From Trichoplax adhaerens (lineage: Eukaryota > Placozoa > Uniplacotomia > Trichoplacea > Trichoplacidae), in contig NW_002060951.1 of assembly GCF_000150275.1 (NCBI RefSeq), forward strand, positions 1,994,297-2,058,296: DNA of 64,000 nt, given 5' to 3'. Every line of letters begins with the position of its first letter. Positions within the stretch are counted from its first letter, which is position 1. The notes beneath the pieces are model-generated. The model searched no databases. It worked only from the letters and a program-made list of their open reading frames with translations, and was not told the DNA's origin. The position numbers were made by a program, and so were the translations under genes. Below, in pieces: positions 10,827 to 23,314 of the stretch.

Positions 10827-13800
10827 ATGTCATCTTTAACCAGAAGATTATCCGAAAGCCTGGGTATTGGCTACGATAGTGCTGAAAGATTCGACCGTGA
10901 ACATGTAAATACGCGTAGCACTAGTGTACTTTAATTCCACTAGCATTGAATGCAAAAAACTCTCTCTCTACCTTCTTGCCATTGCTACTATAGTACACCT
11001 AATGCAACAAAAGTAGAATATTGCCTGTTAGTGATCGCTTGGCAAAATAAAAATACAACTATTTTATTTTGTTATTGTACTGCAATGAAATCCAACTGAT
11101 TCCTTAATCCATAATTAACATTCACCTACTATTATTTAAGTGCTACTGTCGTAATTAAGTCGAAAAATTCATTCTGTACTTGACATTGCATCTTTCGTCT
11201 TCAACAAGGTTAACGCATGCTGTACGTACTGTAACAACATTAAGCCACGAGCTAGGTTCTAACTTTTCAATAAACCATGAAAGTTGAAATGGAAGTTAGA
11301 CAGATACAGCATTCAACATGATTTCTTTTATAGATTGACTGCAGAGATAGACTGACACAATTGTAGAAATTATGTAAAGCAATTCTCCGTATACGTATCA
11401 TAACCTTGATGGAAAGAAAAAAATAAACAGGGACATGAATATCTTACATAGACACTGCTAGCGATAGTCGTACGTACTCGTATAGTGCAGATTTAAGAAA
11501 AATAATGATACTAATTTATAAGAATTACACTGGAGACATTTTATTGCGATATTCATGACGGTGAAGTCTAACCTAGTAACAAATGACAATTTCTTTATGG
11601 TATGGTCTTGATATTTTGCAACAAACACATTCTGCTTTCACTGTAAAATCTCGTTTACTCAAGACACAAGGATGATTTATCGTAAAACGTAAAAGGGATA
11701 CTGCCTTTCATTGCTACCGTAGGCTAGCAGTTCATTATACGCGTATGCGGTGCTGTACGATATACATGAGTGTACAACTACAAATACATCTTGCATAATA
11801 TTCTTTTCCTTTCCTATTTTCCCTGTGATCCTACATTGACGTAGAAGCCGCCTTCTGTACATGATTAAATTTGACTTCGAATTAAATTGAAATCAAATAC
11901 GAAAATCGGATGAATTGTAATACGATAGTATCGGGCCGAGTCTTCAGGAATCGAGAGGAAAAATTAAACTCGCTTGCCTTACTAAAAAATTTATCTCCCA
12001 CAGTATTTCCAATACTTGACCATATTGCCCGGTGGCAATGCACAGTAGTTTCGTTATACGCCTTTTAGACGTTAGCTTGTTTTTGATTGATTGCCAATAC
12101 TTTATGAATGCAGTTAACTTTATCATTTTGCATCAATAAAAATCGATGTTATTTGTCAATTCTATCGAAACAGTTTTAAAAATTATTTGAGTAAATATTG
12201 AATGCACTTATAAAAATAGATTCTCTTGATTGGTATCGATTGTATCATACATAGCATGATATAGATGCAAGAAAGTTTTATTCTTATCCTAAAATGTTGT
12301 AGTGATCGTTTTAATCTACTCTAATGTAACCTTTGTAGGGCAAAGATATACGAATGATTAGACTATTTGTTATTTATTATTATTACATGTTACTGAGAGC
12401 ATTCACGTATCATGATAACTACTATTTGAATATTTTCTTAATTAGTAAGATACTTTTCTATAAATTGTTCTCGTGTGACTACTGTTCATTTTGGATGGAA
12501 TCAATCAAAGAAAATATGTGGTTACCGACGAAAATCGCCTTATATTGACAGATCCGAATCAAATATTCACTTTACTCATACATTAAGGACGAGAATTCAA
12601 AGTGGGGGTGGATTTGCATTATTGTTCTGAACAGGTCTTATAAATGGAATCTTTTATTCTTTTTGAGCCCCATCCTGCGATTTTATATTTTACTTGAATT
12701 TAATGATATGCATCATCACTTTTTAATGATGATATACAGTAGTAATTTCTCCAGTATATTTAATCATCACTAGTAAATCTCTAAAGCACTCCCATGAGGA
12801 TTAATTCTATACGTTGATTAGAAGGCCAGATTGGTTAATTATAATTATCAATATTTGAAGTTTTATATGTAATGTACTACTTCTAATAGTATTGATAATT
12901 AGAATTGATTCTACTAGAGCTATTTTGCATTTCATGTATTTAAAGGTGATTGGTAAATAGGCGTTAAATAGTAGCCTAAGCAAGATTAGTTCTATTTCTA
13001 TATTATTCATAAAACATCTTGATTAATTATCACTGCTAAGGTGGATAGGTATGAAATGATATCGATCATCATCCCTTCATAATATAATTAATTAAGCAGT
13101 TTTGCAATCTGGTGATTACGCGTATATTATCCGTTGTAAATCTACAAAAATATATTATCGTACTAAGGATAAGATCTTTCTGAATTGTCCCTAAGCCATC
13201 CTAATTGTCATTAGAAGTTTTGGATGCATGAAAACAGTGATAATGGCTAGGATAGCTTGCACCAGCATGCCTCATTGATTATCGTTTAAACAGTTTCTTA
13301 ATCTTATTTAATAGCAAATGACGCTGACCTTTACATTTTTTAATGCGACATCCTCTATAATGGATTAAATTATCAGATAACATGTAAAGTTTAAATGATT
13401 GGCTATGTGGTATTAATGTGACAAGGGTTATAACTTGAATTATGTCGACGTATTATGGCTCTAATATCAAATCATGCATATTTTTATTGACATGAACTTG
13501 CAAACCCACATAAATTTTAACTAATGGTAACTACAGTGTATAATTCAACAATAGAATCATATACGATGTGCATAATTACATACTATGTCTTGCTATTAAA
13601 AATTCCAATGGTGGATAGCAATTATAGGAACATACCGTTAAAACAAACTTCGAAAAGGTTCAGCTAAAACGGATATAATTACGTATCAATTACGTTGTGT
13701 ATATGCGATCTTCACTAACGGTCTCTACAACATCACTCCTTTCAATTTTTATAGCGGTAATAAATTCCAACATCTTAATTTCTAAGTAATCATATTATGT

Positions 13801-16800
13801 TCGTGTATAATACACACGTATACATCAAAAAAATTTTAATAGCTAATCAACAATATTTAGCCATGACTAAATCATTGTTAAGAGTAAAGCTAGGGTGAAA
13901 GACAGAGTTTCAATATTGATGTAATCTGGCGATAAATTAAATTTGCAGTATTAAACTAATAAAATGGTTATTTCATCGTGATAGTACTGTAGTTATAGGT
14001 GTAGAAATACATGACACACAATTCACTAAATTAAAATTTACCTCCGAACTAATAATAATCGGTGTTTTTAGCTTTTACTTTTTGCATTTATCTAATTGCA
14101 GTTATATTTCTCTAAGGTTATGTCACTGTATTACCTTCATTTTAGTATTAAATAAATATAAAATTTTCCATTGGTTTTATCTAACTTTTAGGCGGAACAT
14201 CTCGCGAAGGCTATCAGCCCGATCGATGGACCTATCAAGATTAAACATGTTCGATATATCCTCTTCAATTCTCCAAAAAATGAGTACAGTTCAGTACTTG
14301 ACTTCTAAAATGAGTAAATATATCATAGACGTGCGTACCATGTGATGCTCATTTATGTAGATCTATTAATTGCATGATTGAATAAGTACCCAGATATTAG
14401 GCTAAATTGTAGTTTATTTGTTATACTAATTATTAGTGGTAGTAAATTGCCTCCATCTTTCAGAGCTCATTACGACATAAGTCTTAGCTACCTTAACTTA
14501 TCGTAATTACCATCATTGGAACGTGGAAAAAGAAGGGATCTGTGAGTTTTTGGAATTCCTTAAATAAATTGCCTTTACATTCTCAAGAAATAATTTGTTG
14601 GAAGGGGTTGTGTATCATCCATAAAATATTTATTGAAGGCCATCCAAATGTAAGCATTTCGTAATTACTTTCTTTTCTATAACTTGACTATCATATAGCG
14701 TGGAATGTTTGAATGTATCCGTTTTAAAGCATAATAAAAGCCATTTCATATCACATAAATAGGTTATAATCGAATCTTATAACTATAAGAATCTTTTAAG
14801 TAGTCTTCTCTCTACGTGGGTAAGAAAATGAATATGTTTTCGCTAGCTAAAGATCGATTGTTATTTATTTGCAAGAAATCACCCTTGTGTCTTATATTTC
14901 AGACTGCTAGATCTGAATCTTATCCGAAACTGATTATCTTGTACTTGAAATACTTGGATGAAAAGTTGGAATTTCACAAAAAGGTCCAATATCTTGTATA
15001 CTACACTGTAAAGAACTTTACGATATTTATTTTCATACTGTTGATATTGCCAACCTCACTCCCAATAGTATCAAGCTATTCCATCAAATTTTACCAGCCA
15101 ATCTAGTGGATCTATTATAGACTTACCGACAAAGGATATGAACGATACGTAAGTTCTCAATTTCCTCTCCTGTACGGTATTGATATCGTATTTAGTTCAC
15201 ATATAATTTTTGCATCGGCGCTAGAAAATCGATGGTTGACAGTGATATATTCATGTTGTGTGAATGTACACTTTATCTTGTTTAATAGTTATTTTGCTAT
15301 TTAATCGCTTGTGTATGTAACCCGTAATCTTTCATTTCATTACTTAGCTACCAATTGGTAGTAGACTTACTCGATTTGCAGGATCAGCTATTACGTCTTC
15401 AATATTATGGTATTTGATAAAGTAAAATTAATGGTTATCATTTCAATTATTATTCGTAAATACCGGTGTATCATCCATGTATCCCTACGTTTCCATAGTA
15501 TATATCTTAGCAACTTTTCGAATTTTTGTACAGTTTACGAAGCTGTTGGACTAAGTGGTTCTATGAATCCATCTGGACAATGTAAAGTTTTTTGTTTTAT
15601 TACCATCATCCACGTAAGGAATAGATTGGACTAGATAAATTTGTTTCTTAAACGTAATTTTGTATTATATCAAGTTCACTAGTTACACAATGCTCATCTA
15701 GCTGTGAGCTATTCTGGACGTTCTTTTGACCTATATTTTAATTCTAGGAATCATACAACATTTATGGACTCATAGTAAAAGCAATGTTTGAATTGCATAA
15801 ATGTAAGTTTTGCTTTATATTCCATAACGTATAGCGTATATGTTGTATATAATTAATGGCCTACGACTATCGTAATTACTAGATATTTTATTTTATAAGT
15901 TTATACAAAATAAGATAGTAACCATTCCTTTCATAATTTTTGTTAGATCTTGACCCTGAATTCCTAGCAGGCCATAGAACAAGATTTTCGAAGCAATTGG
16001 CAGTGTAAGGAAATTTTATATTATCGTTAACTATATATATGAATAAAGCCACGGAAGCATTTCATAATAATACTTATTCTGAATAGATTACGGACTTTTT
16101 ACAACAACGCCCATACTTTGACATACCTAAGGACTTTAACACCAATTCCTACTCTGCCTGAGGTTTTTATTACATAATTTTGACTGATTATTTTAAATCT
16201 TACTTTGTGATAATTCTTTACAATGGCCTAATTTTTACCGTTAATCATAGAATGAAATAGAATTTGTTCAAGGGGATGTTTCTAACGTTGTAATCACGTC
16301 TTATCGTGAAAGTCGAACAGATTTTTCGCATGATTCGCTACCTTCACCAGATGCTAGCCCTTCTCCAGATCTCATCAGCGATCTTGATGCTACTGATAGA
16401 TCCAGTGCCTCGCTTTCATCACCAATCAGTCCAGCTGTAAATTATTTCGTCTCTTTGAGTTATGCAACTATACACTTTAGCGATCTCTAATTGGGTTTAA
16501 AAAACTTGTATAGGCGACTATTGAGCATTCTTTTGCTGATATCCCTGAAACTGTTGACATGCAAAATGTGTCTTCACCAAGAGTCGACGACAGGTTAGAT
16601 CATCTCAACGATCTTCGCTAACGTGACAAATAATAACTTTCTCTTTTTATCAATTACTGATAGTAAGGATGAATTGATTAATCATTTACGCCAACGAATT
16701 GAAGAGCTACAAATTGAATTAGTAAAATGCAAGTCTGAGGTATTTCTTTTATATTAATGGATTAATAAACATAGTTTTGGTTTACATACAGTTGTCTATT

Positions 16801-19800
16801 GTAGAGAAGTTACTAATTTTTGTATTCAAATCTTTCAAGTTCGAATCCGAGAAGAGCCGAATGCATGAGCAAATCCTTGAGGTAACATGGCAGAAATAAT
16901 ATGAATACTTTGCAGATTTAAATATGATTACTAAATTTAGAAATATATTTATGTAGTACGAAGAAGAAATTCAGCAATTGAAGACAACTATCAAAGCGGT
17001 AAATTTTCCTTATATGACCGTTGATGATCACAATTAATTACAAAAAATCACCAGACATACTTATCTAAGTTAATGCTAGATCATTGAAACTGCTATTTTG
17101 TTACACTCGCATGTTCATGAATTTAGATCCAACAAGAATTGGCGGAATATCGAGCAATTGCAGAAGAGTCATGTCAAGTAAGGCATTGTACTTGGAAAGG
17201 AACGTACTCCAGATTTATTCATACTTCATTGCATTATTTACCTGTTAGGAAAATGTACAACTAAAGGCACATCTTGATACCTTAGCTATAGCTTCACCTC
17301 AAGTAGCAGGAGGGGAATGGGAAGGTTAAATCGTTTATAAGTTACTTAACATGCTTTTATCATAATATTTTACGATAGCGTGTCTATTTTAATTATTTCT
17401 TAAATAATAGCTAAATTCAATAAAATGAAGCAAATGTATCTTAAAGTCAGAGACGATCATGTTAATCTTCTTAGAAAGGTAATTCGTTTAGTTGATTTAT
17501 TGGTCACTTTGATAACTTGCAAAATATATCAATTTTGGTCACTTAGTGGCAATAATATTTCTATGTGTACCTATTACCTACACTGTTTTGATGTCATCTT
17601 AAATTGTTGATTACCGCAGCACGGCAACATAGAAAGTCAGCTAAAGGCCGCACTATTGGAAAATGGGGATATATTAGTGGAATTGGAATCGAAGACTGCT
17701 GACAATGACAACCTATCACAAGAACTTAGTGCGCTAGTGGTCAAGTTAGATTTGCTTAATAAGCAACATGAACAGGAACTACGACAAAAAAATAATAAGC
17801 TGCAAGATCAAACAAAACAATTAGAAAGCGTTCATGCGGAAATGGAGGCTCTTAAAGCTAGTACAGAAACAATTACAGTTAAAGCATCGGTGAATAAGTC
17901 CTTACATGTATTAACTAAATCAGTCTGTAAACTAGTTTTAAAATAATACATGGCATCATTTTTGACAGGCTCTGACTGACGCTGTCGATGAAAGATTATT
18001 ACAAAGTAGCAATGAAGAGAACGTACCAACAAGTGATTCGGACAAAAATGAATTTCAATTTTCGATGATAGGTAGTATTTCCGACGCTAGCGATTTTGCT
18101 CTTAATAGTATTTTTTGACAAAAACTAATATTCTTCCGATAATTGATAGATTGGTCACTGCAACAAGCAATTGCAATGATTTCATTATCATTAGATGGAA
18201 AAAATCCCTCAGCACTTCCTGTTGATGAATCTCTAGGTAATTATCATAAAATTTAACCTTGTGAACTTTCCGCAACAATTGGTAAGATCAGCAAATTCTT
18301 ACCTACTTTTGTTATTGTATACTATTTCAATCGGTCAGATTCCATGCTGTTTCTAGCGGAAAATTCTTCACAGAGAGCAACTATGCTTACTGTTGACTTG
18401 CGTGAATATTTTAAAAATAACTCTGGTAAGGATTATTAGGCTTTCTTTATTATGGGAGTTGTTTGCATACCTAAAGTAATTGATGTTAGGATTTTAGTTT
18501 GTTTATTATCTATTAAATTTGCCCACTATTCAAATCATAAAATCAAATAGATATTGAATCGATAGATACCTCTTTGCGCCACTTTACTTCTGTATTCGCC
18601 TTGATGATTTATACAAGTAAAATATCCTTCCATGGGGACGAAAATCAAAAAACTAATGGTAATATTCACAGATAAAATCTTTGTTAAGTTTGGTACAAAA
18701 CGTGAATAAATTTGCTTTCGTTAGTCTTTTCAGAAATCATTGAAAAGTGCGAGAATGCTGGATACAGTGTTCGAAAGTTTTTAGAAGACCTAAGAAGTAC
18801 AATCAAAGATGGTAATACGTTATAAAATCTTTAAAAAAATAGATAAATTTTTTATCTTATATCGAGTTACTTCGAGACCATAACAGTAATCGTAACATTA
18901 TTTCTCTCTAGATCCATCCATGCTAGAAGCGGTATCTGAAGATATAAAACATACCCTAGACGCCATAATAGATTTAGTAAAGGTGACAAAGCTTTTAAGA
19001 ATATTTTCTCCTAATTTTTAGATACGTAATTTTAAGTTATTTAATTTAGAAACAATGCGAATCTGCGAACGCCGTTGAAAAAGGTGATATTGTTGGAGAA
19101 GAAATGGCGTATACAACGGAGGTAAAAATTTTAGCTACAGCCTTTGGTATGTATTGCTGCGAAAATCAAATAACCGAATATAGTTGTAGGATTACATGCT
19201 TTATCTCATACTTATCCTTTTCCTATAAGGCAATTGATGTTGCAACGGCCAAAATTGAGGCTTTACTAAGACGCGCACGTGAGAATGAAACTGGGACTAA
19301 ACTAGAAGTGAATGAGAGGTAATGCTGTGCTTTGTAATAAATCTTGATTAAATTAATGAAATATGTTTTTATGTAAAACGTTTCGTGTCATTATTTGTTT
19401 CATAAACAGGATTTTAGATTCCTCAACGAAACTAATGAATGTAATCTTTAAAAAATTTCTTTAAATTTTCTTATTGCAGTTTACTAAATCCTATATAACG
19501 CATATGATACGATTTTAATAAAATTGTTACAGGCGATAAGATTACTTATTATTCGGGCTTCTATTCTGCAAAAAGAAATAGTAAGGATAAAGAAGGTAAT
19601 GCCAACTTTTAGTTGTACTGGAATTTCGGGATCTTAACAAACGAATACTATTTTTACTTGTAGGGAATCAGCAGTGGTAAAAAAGATTTTTATAAGCGTA
19701 ATAATCGGTGGACTGAAGGACTATTATCAGCGGCAAAGGCTGTTGGAGCAAGTGCTTCAAATTTTGTGTATGTCTTTGGATAATTCTATAGTTTAAAGAT

Positions 19801-20802
19801 AGGAAATTGCTCAATCTGTTAACTTCGTTTATTACACATATCCCATACATTACGGTTGTGCATGCCATTTTAGAGAGGTAGCCAATGAAATGATGGAAGG
19901 TACTTGTGGATTAGAGGAACTTGTTGTAGCTTCGCGTGAAATAAGCAGCAGTACTGTGCAGCTGGTAAGTAAAATAGTTAATAGTGGAAAACGTACAGTA
20001 TTGTGAAAGTAGACATTGCTAGCTACTAACTTTCGTATTATATAGGTTACGGCTTCCAGAGTTAAATCGAATCCTAGAAGTGAGAATTTGCTGCAATTAG
20101 AAAGTGCATCTAAACTAGGTTATATTAATTTGCTACTTTTACCAAATAATAGAACATGTGATACTATATCATGCCTTTAAAATTTCACAATATAGTCACT
20201 GCGTCAACTACCGAGGTTATAGCAGCAGCCAATGCTGGAAGAAAAGTTTTAGCTGAAGGTATATCTCCTTTTGTTATTAATTTGTAATTCGGAAGCTATC
20301 TATTCTATACTAAATCATGCTTGATCTGTATTTAAATGCAGACGATCAAAACTATGATTTTTCGAAGATATCATTAACCCAAGCCAAACGATTGGAGATG
20401 GAATCACAGGTATTAGCGCCTGAAAACATTTCAGGAGTGAATCTAAGTAGCGAGTCTTTTGGTAACAATAATTTATGTAAGAAAAACAACTTAAAAGTAA
20501 TAATGTGAATGTAGGTGCGTTTACTTCGTTTGGAATCTAATGTAACCAAAGAAAGAGGTTATCTAGGAAGAATCAGAAAGCATCATTACCATTTGGCCGG
20601 TGCGAGCGAAGGCTGGGAAGTAGTAAGTCTAAGCTGGTTATATACGTTCAAGCTGAATACATTTGCATCTGCTGTGCTATTTAGCTAACATGGTATTCAT
20701 ATTGGGAATTAGGATGAAGCGGAGGAAGCTAACGAAGCTTCAGAGAACCCAGACGAAGGAGACAAAGAGATAATTAATAAAGAAACGGATAATCCTGAAT
20801 GA
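10827..20802 (+). CDS. HIP1: HIP1/HIP1R orthologue: clathrin-actin endocytic adaptor (ANTH, coiled coil, THATCH)
   Basis: This cytosolic adaptor links PIP2/clathrin-coated membrane to F-actin during endocytosis. The 37 exons keep phase throughout: 10827-10904, 14192-14293, 14533-14649, 14763-14819, 14903-14983, 15069-15148, 15382-15455, 15534-15613, 15748-15802, 15947-16004, 16087-16162, 16251-16436, 16514-16593, 16664-16739, 16840-16881, 16957-16998, 17127-17177, 17249-17324, 17411-17478, 17620-17889, 17969-18071, 18150-18236, 18339-18425, 18551-18658, 18734-18811, 18912-18982, 19050-19121, 19230-19318, 19410-19440, 19533-19595, 19664-19767, 19874-19964, 20046-20118, 20196-20258, 20342-20409, 20515-20622, 20713-20802. 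They give about 1044 residues; vertebrate members have 1037-1068. The ANTH domain is residues ~27-286 (AGHRTRF, LTPIPTLPE), the coiled coil ~376-600 (DDHVNLLRK matches the NHADLLRK block) and the I/LWEQ (THATCH) domain ~775-1010 (GTKLEVNERIL, NNRWTEGLLSAAKAVG). Weak points: the acceptor at 14533 could be 14536, the donor at 14293 is unusual, and an in-frame ATG at 10746 is possible. The HIP1 versus HIP1R split is vertebrate, so this is a single ancestral type. Confidence 0.9.
10905..14191 (+). other. Long first intron of the HIP1 gene
   Basis: This 3.3-kb interval begins with a consensus donor (CAT|GTAAAT) and ends with TTTTAG before residues AEHLAKAIS. All other introns of the gene are under about 250 nt except the 238-nt one at 14294-14532. 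It contains no recognised exon; ORFs at 11677-13010 and 14082-14345 are chance readings, the last overlapping exon 2 in another frame. It may carry enhancer elements, which is inference. Confidence 0.75.
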
Positions 20803-20897
20803 ATACTGCGCGAAAATGTTGCATAGTTAATTAGTCTATTTGTAACGAACGTGTGTATCTGTTCTCCTGGAGTCGAATGTTGAGCAAGTAACGAGCA

Positions 20898-20903
20898 AAT
20901 AAA
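20898..20903 (+). terminator. Poly(A) signal of the HIP1 gene
   Basis: AATAAA lies 96 nt downstream of the HIP1 stop codon on the same strand, with no closer canonical hexamer. Confidence 0.65.
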
Positions 20904-22300
20904 CTTAGGAAGTGACCAAACTGTTTCTCCGCTAGCGTTTCACTATAAAAGTTTTGCACCCTCATTATTGCGTTTTTGACCGCACCTCGGCCATCTCTAC
21001 CTATATTTTCGATAGTAATATTGCAGATAATAACTATATAGAGCCATTTATCTTACCTACAATATCTATTAAAATTTATGTGTGGTAATATACCTTCGAT
21101 ACTTTATCGAAACAAATTTTCAGAAGTTTGTTAATTAAAGACTGCAATTTGTAGCGTACTAAATATACGTTTAGCACGACCGCTGAATGTTGCATTTATA
21201 TTATATCATTAACTTCATTGCACATTTGCTATATCTGTCGCATTACAGTGCAATATTTGAATGTGATATCGGTGATCAAAGAAATATTATAATTACGATA
21301 TAGCAATCCGAGAGGAAATAATTTCAAATTATATGGTCTTGGTAATTATTTTTTTTATTTCTGTATATGGTATTATATAAAATTTCAATCGTACTAAAAG
21401 TAATTATCTATCGAATAATCAACGAAATCTTTCTATCAAATAATTGGTTTAATTCGTTCATTGATTCTTATTTTAGTTATACGTTACCATGATTATTTAC
21501 GAATCAAAGTATAAAGATTTAAATTTAAACTTTTACGAAAATTATTCAATTAAATCACTTTTATTCTTTAGTTATAGTCAGTGTGTTAAATTGATAGCGC
21601 CACTTATGATTGATGAACTACCTATTGATTTTATTTTAAGGTAACAATGTCTATGAGTTATGATTTTGTAACTCTTATGAAATAAAATTAGGGATTTTAT
21701 TCGTGTTAAAAATATACAGAATAAGTAATGTTTCTTATAGAAAAATTGTTGCTTGTGGCTAAATTATAAATCTTCTAGGCGCCTTGTACGCATGCATATC
21801 GAGTTTATGGTAATTCATATTGAGCAGTAACAAGACTGTCTCGAATTCAGCGAGAAAAATACTGGTACTGTTAACATACTCAAAATTTTTACGAATAAAT
21901 TACCAACAATTCCGACATTTCAATATCATCCGATATTTTTGCTGATAGTCATATTCACACCAGTTTTGACAGTGCAATAATTCAGATTGCAACAAATGAT
22001 GAGCCGGACGATGTCGTGTGGCCAAGAACTATTGCTCGGCCTGCTAGGTAAAGTACATCCATTATACTCTTACTGTAATACCTTCGGCTTACCATCAAAC
22101 TTGCTATAAGATATTGCAATATTTTCGGTATGTTTACGTGCTTAATCACACTAATTTTTTTATTAGCTCGGTCTTTGCAATAGAAAAGAAAGTGCAAACT
22201 CGAGACTTGTCATATACACATAAGTATTTCGATTTTAATTAATTTTTCCCTAACAAAGTGCTTGTATGATTATAGCTGTTAATCTTTTTAAGGACAAAAT
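20903..22300. other. Intergenic stretch downstream of HIP1
   Basis: No well-supported gene is present. A weak two-exon minus-strand candidate at 21982-22103 is listed separately. The rest is AT-rich with no recognised structure. Confidence 0.4.
21982..22103 (-). CDS. Weak candidate: terminal exons of a small minus-strand gene
   Basis: Two pieces join in phase on the minus strand: an 11-nt microexon 22093-22103 flanked by AG and GTAAGC, and 21982-22040 preceded by CTAGCAG. Together they read KFDGRAIVLGHTTSSGSSF and end VAI-stop. The composition is less AT-driven than chance ORFs nearby. No upstream partner exon was convincingly found, although a minus-strand segment at about 22878-22995 ends in a perfect donor (GAGCAA|GTAAGG). 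I do not recognise the product. Confidence 0.2.
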
Positions 22301-23260
22301 CATTCTTAGGAATGGGCGTAACACATACACTGTGCCGACTTGTACCGACAGTACCGCATTCTACGAGTACTGTACAGTATGTCGCGAACATACCGTACAT
22401 TGGTTATACAGTAGATCGATTTCTGAGGGCCAGTATACTGTCCTGTACGTGTGCTGTACGTTAATAAAACAGTTTAGTTGTTCGTGATGTATCGAAATAG
22501 AATAGCTAAAATACCTGTACAGAAAACCTGCATTAGAAGGGTAATTACTATTAATATTGAACTAAGAAGTAAAGAGATTTGCTAAGTTGACGAGGTAAAA
22601 GCAGAGATACTTTGCGTTATCTTTCGTCATGTGACAGTGAATCGTGGGCGTACAGTACAGTACAGTATTATCGCGACTAGTTCAGCGCTCGCGGCAGTTT
22701 ATATACATTTTATATGTACAGTACTCGTATAACATGAACTACTGCAAGATAATCTTGCACTCCTTCAGGCTCCAACAGTTGTACAGTACTGTAGCTGCAC
22801 TACTGTAATTTACTTTTCGCGTACACATACTGTACATACAGTATACTGTGCAGCAGTTTGCCTTACTTGCTCCACACAACCATGTAAAAATTGAACGTAT
22901 CTGCGCATACTGTATGTTTCTGCACGAAGCGCAAAGCTCTTGAAATGTCTTTGTGAATGCTCGTATTTGGAGAGAAGAATGGAAGGCGAGCTACGGCATA
23001 CTACGGTACATTGTACTGTAGCGTGCATACAGTACAGTACAGTACAGTACGGTACTGTACAGTACAGTACTGTAGAATCGGAGTACAGTGTATTGTACTG
23101 TACTGTATTGTGGCAAGTGCCTACAGTACAGTACAGTACAGTACGGTACAGTACAGTGTGTACTGTACTGTGCAACTCAAATGTCTCCACTGTAACGTGT
23201 AAGCCGGAGTCGCAGTATTACCATGGGCTACGAAATGTACTGTACTGTATACAGTGTCCA
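22300..23260. repeat. Island of TACAG/CTGTA pentamer motifs
   Basis: Runs of TACAG (period 5) and its reverse complement CTGTA are packed through this stretch, for example 22651-22668, 23026-23073 and 23083-23170. The longer runs alternate orientation, so the single strand can fold back on itself around GTAC palindromes. A segment starting near 23026 (four TACAG units then GGTAC) recurs near 23121. The island is GC-richer than flanking DNA. ORFs here (22810-23266, both strands) are translations of the repeat. Similar but smaller islands occur at the first exons of HIP1 and GRK. Confidence 0.8.
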
Positions 23261-23264
23261 GCAT

Positions 23265-23314
23265 AGTCCATGTTGCACCATCTTCTAAAATTTACACTAG
23301 GCGCAGCATGGACT
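23265..23314. repeat. Short inverted repeat (12-bp arms)
   Basis: AGTCCATGTTGC (23265-23276) and GCAGCATGGACT (23303-23314) are reverse complements except for one position, separated by 26 bases. It could form a hairpin at the edge of the TACAG island. No function can be assigned. Confidence 0.5.

Noticed and set aside
14082-14345. ORF at 14082-14345 as the HIP1 N-terminus
   Set aside because: It reads HIP1 exon 2 in the wrong frame; the correct frame gives AEHLAKAIS and joins the exon at 10827-10904.
15407-15634. 75-codon ORF at 15407-15634 as a separate gene
   Set aside because: Its two ends are HIP1 ANTH exons (15382-15455 and 15534-15613); the middle is an intron that happens to lack stops.
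22810-23266. ORFs of 81-126 codons on both strands in the motif island
   Set aside because: Most residues are Thr/Val/Gln/Tyr/Cys from translating the TACAG/CTGTA repeat in different frames; overlapping readings on both strands show the repeat keeps all frames open.
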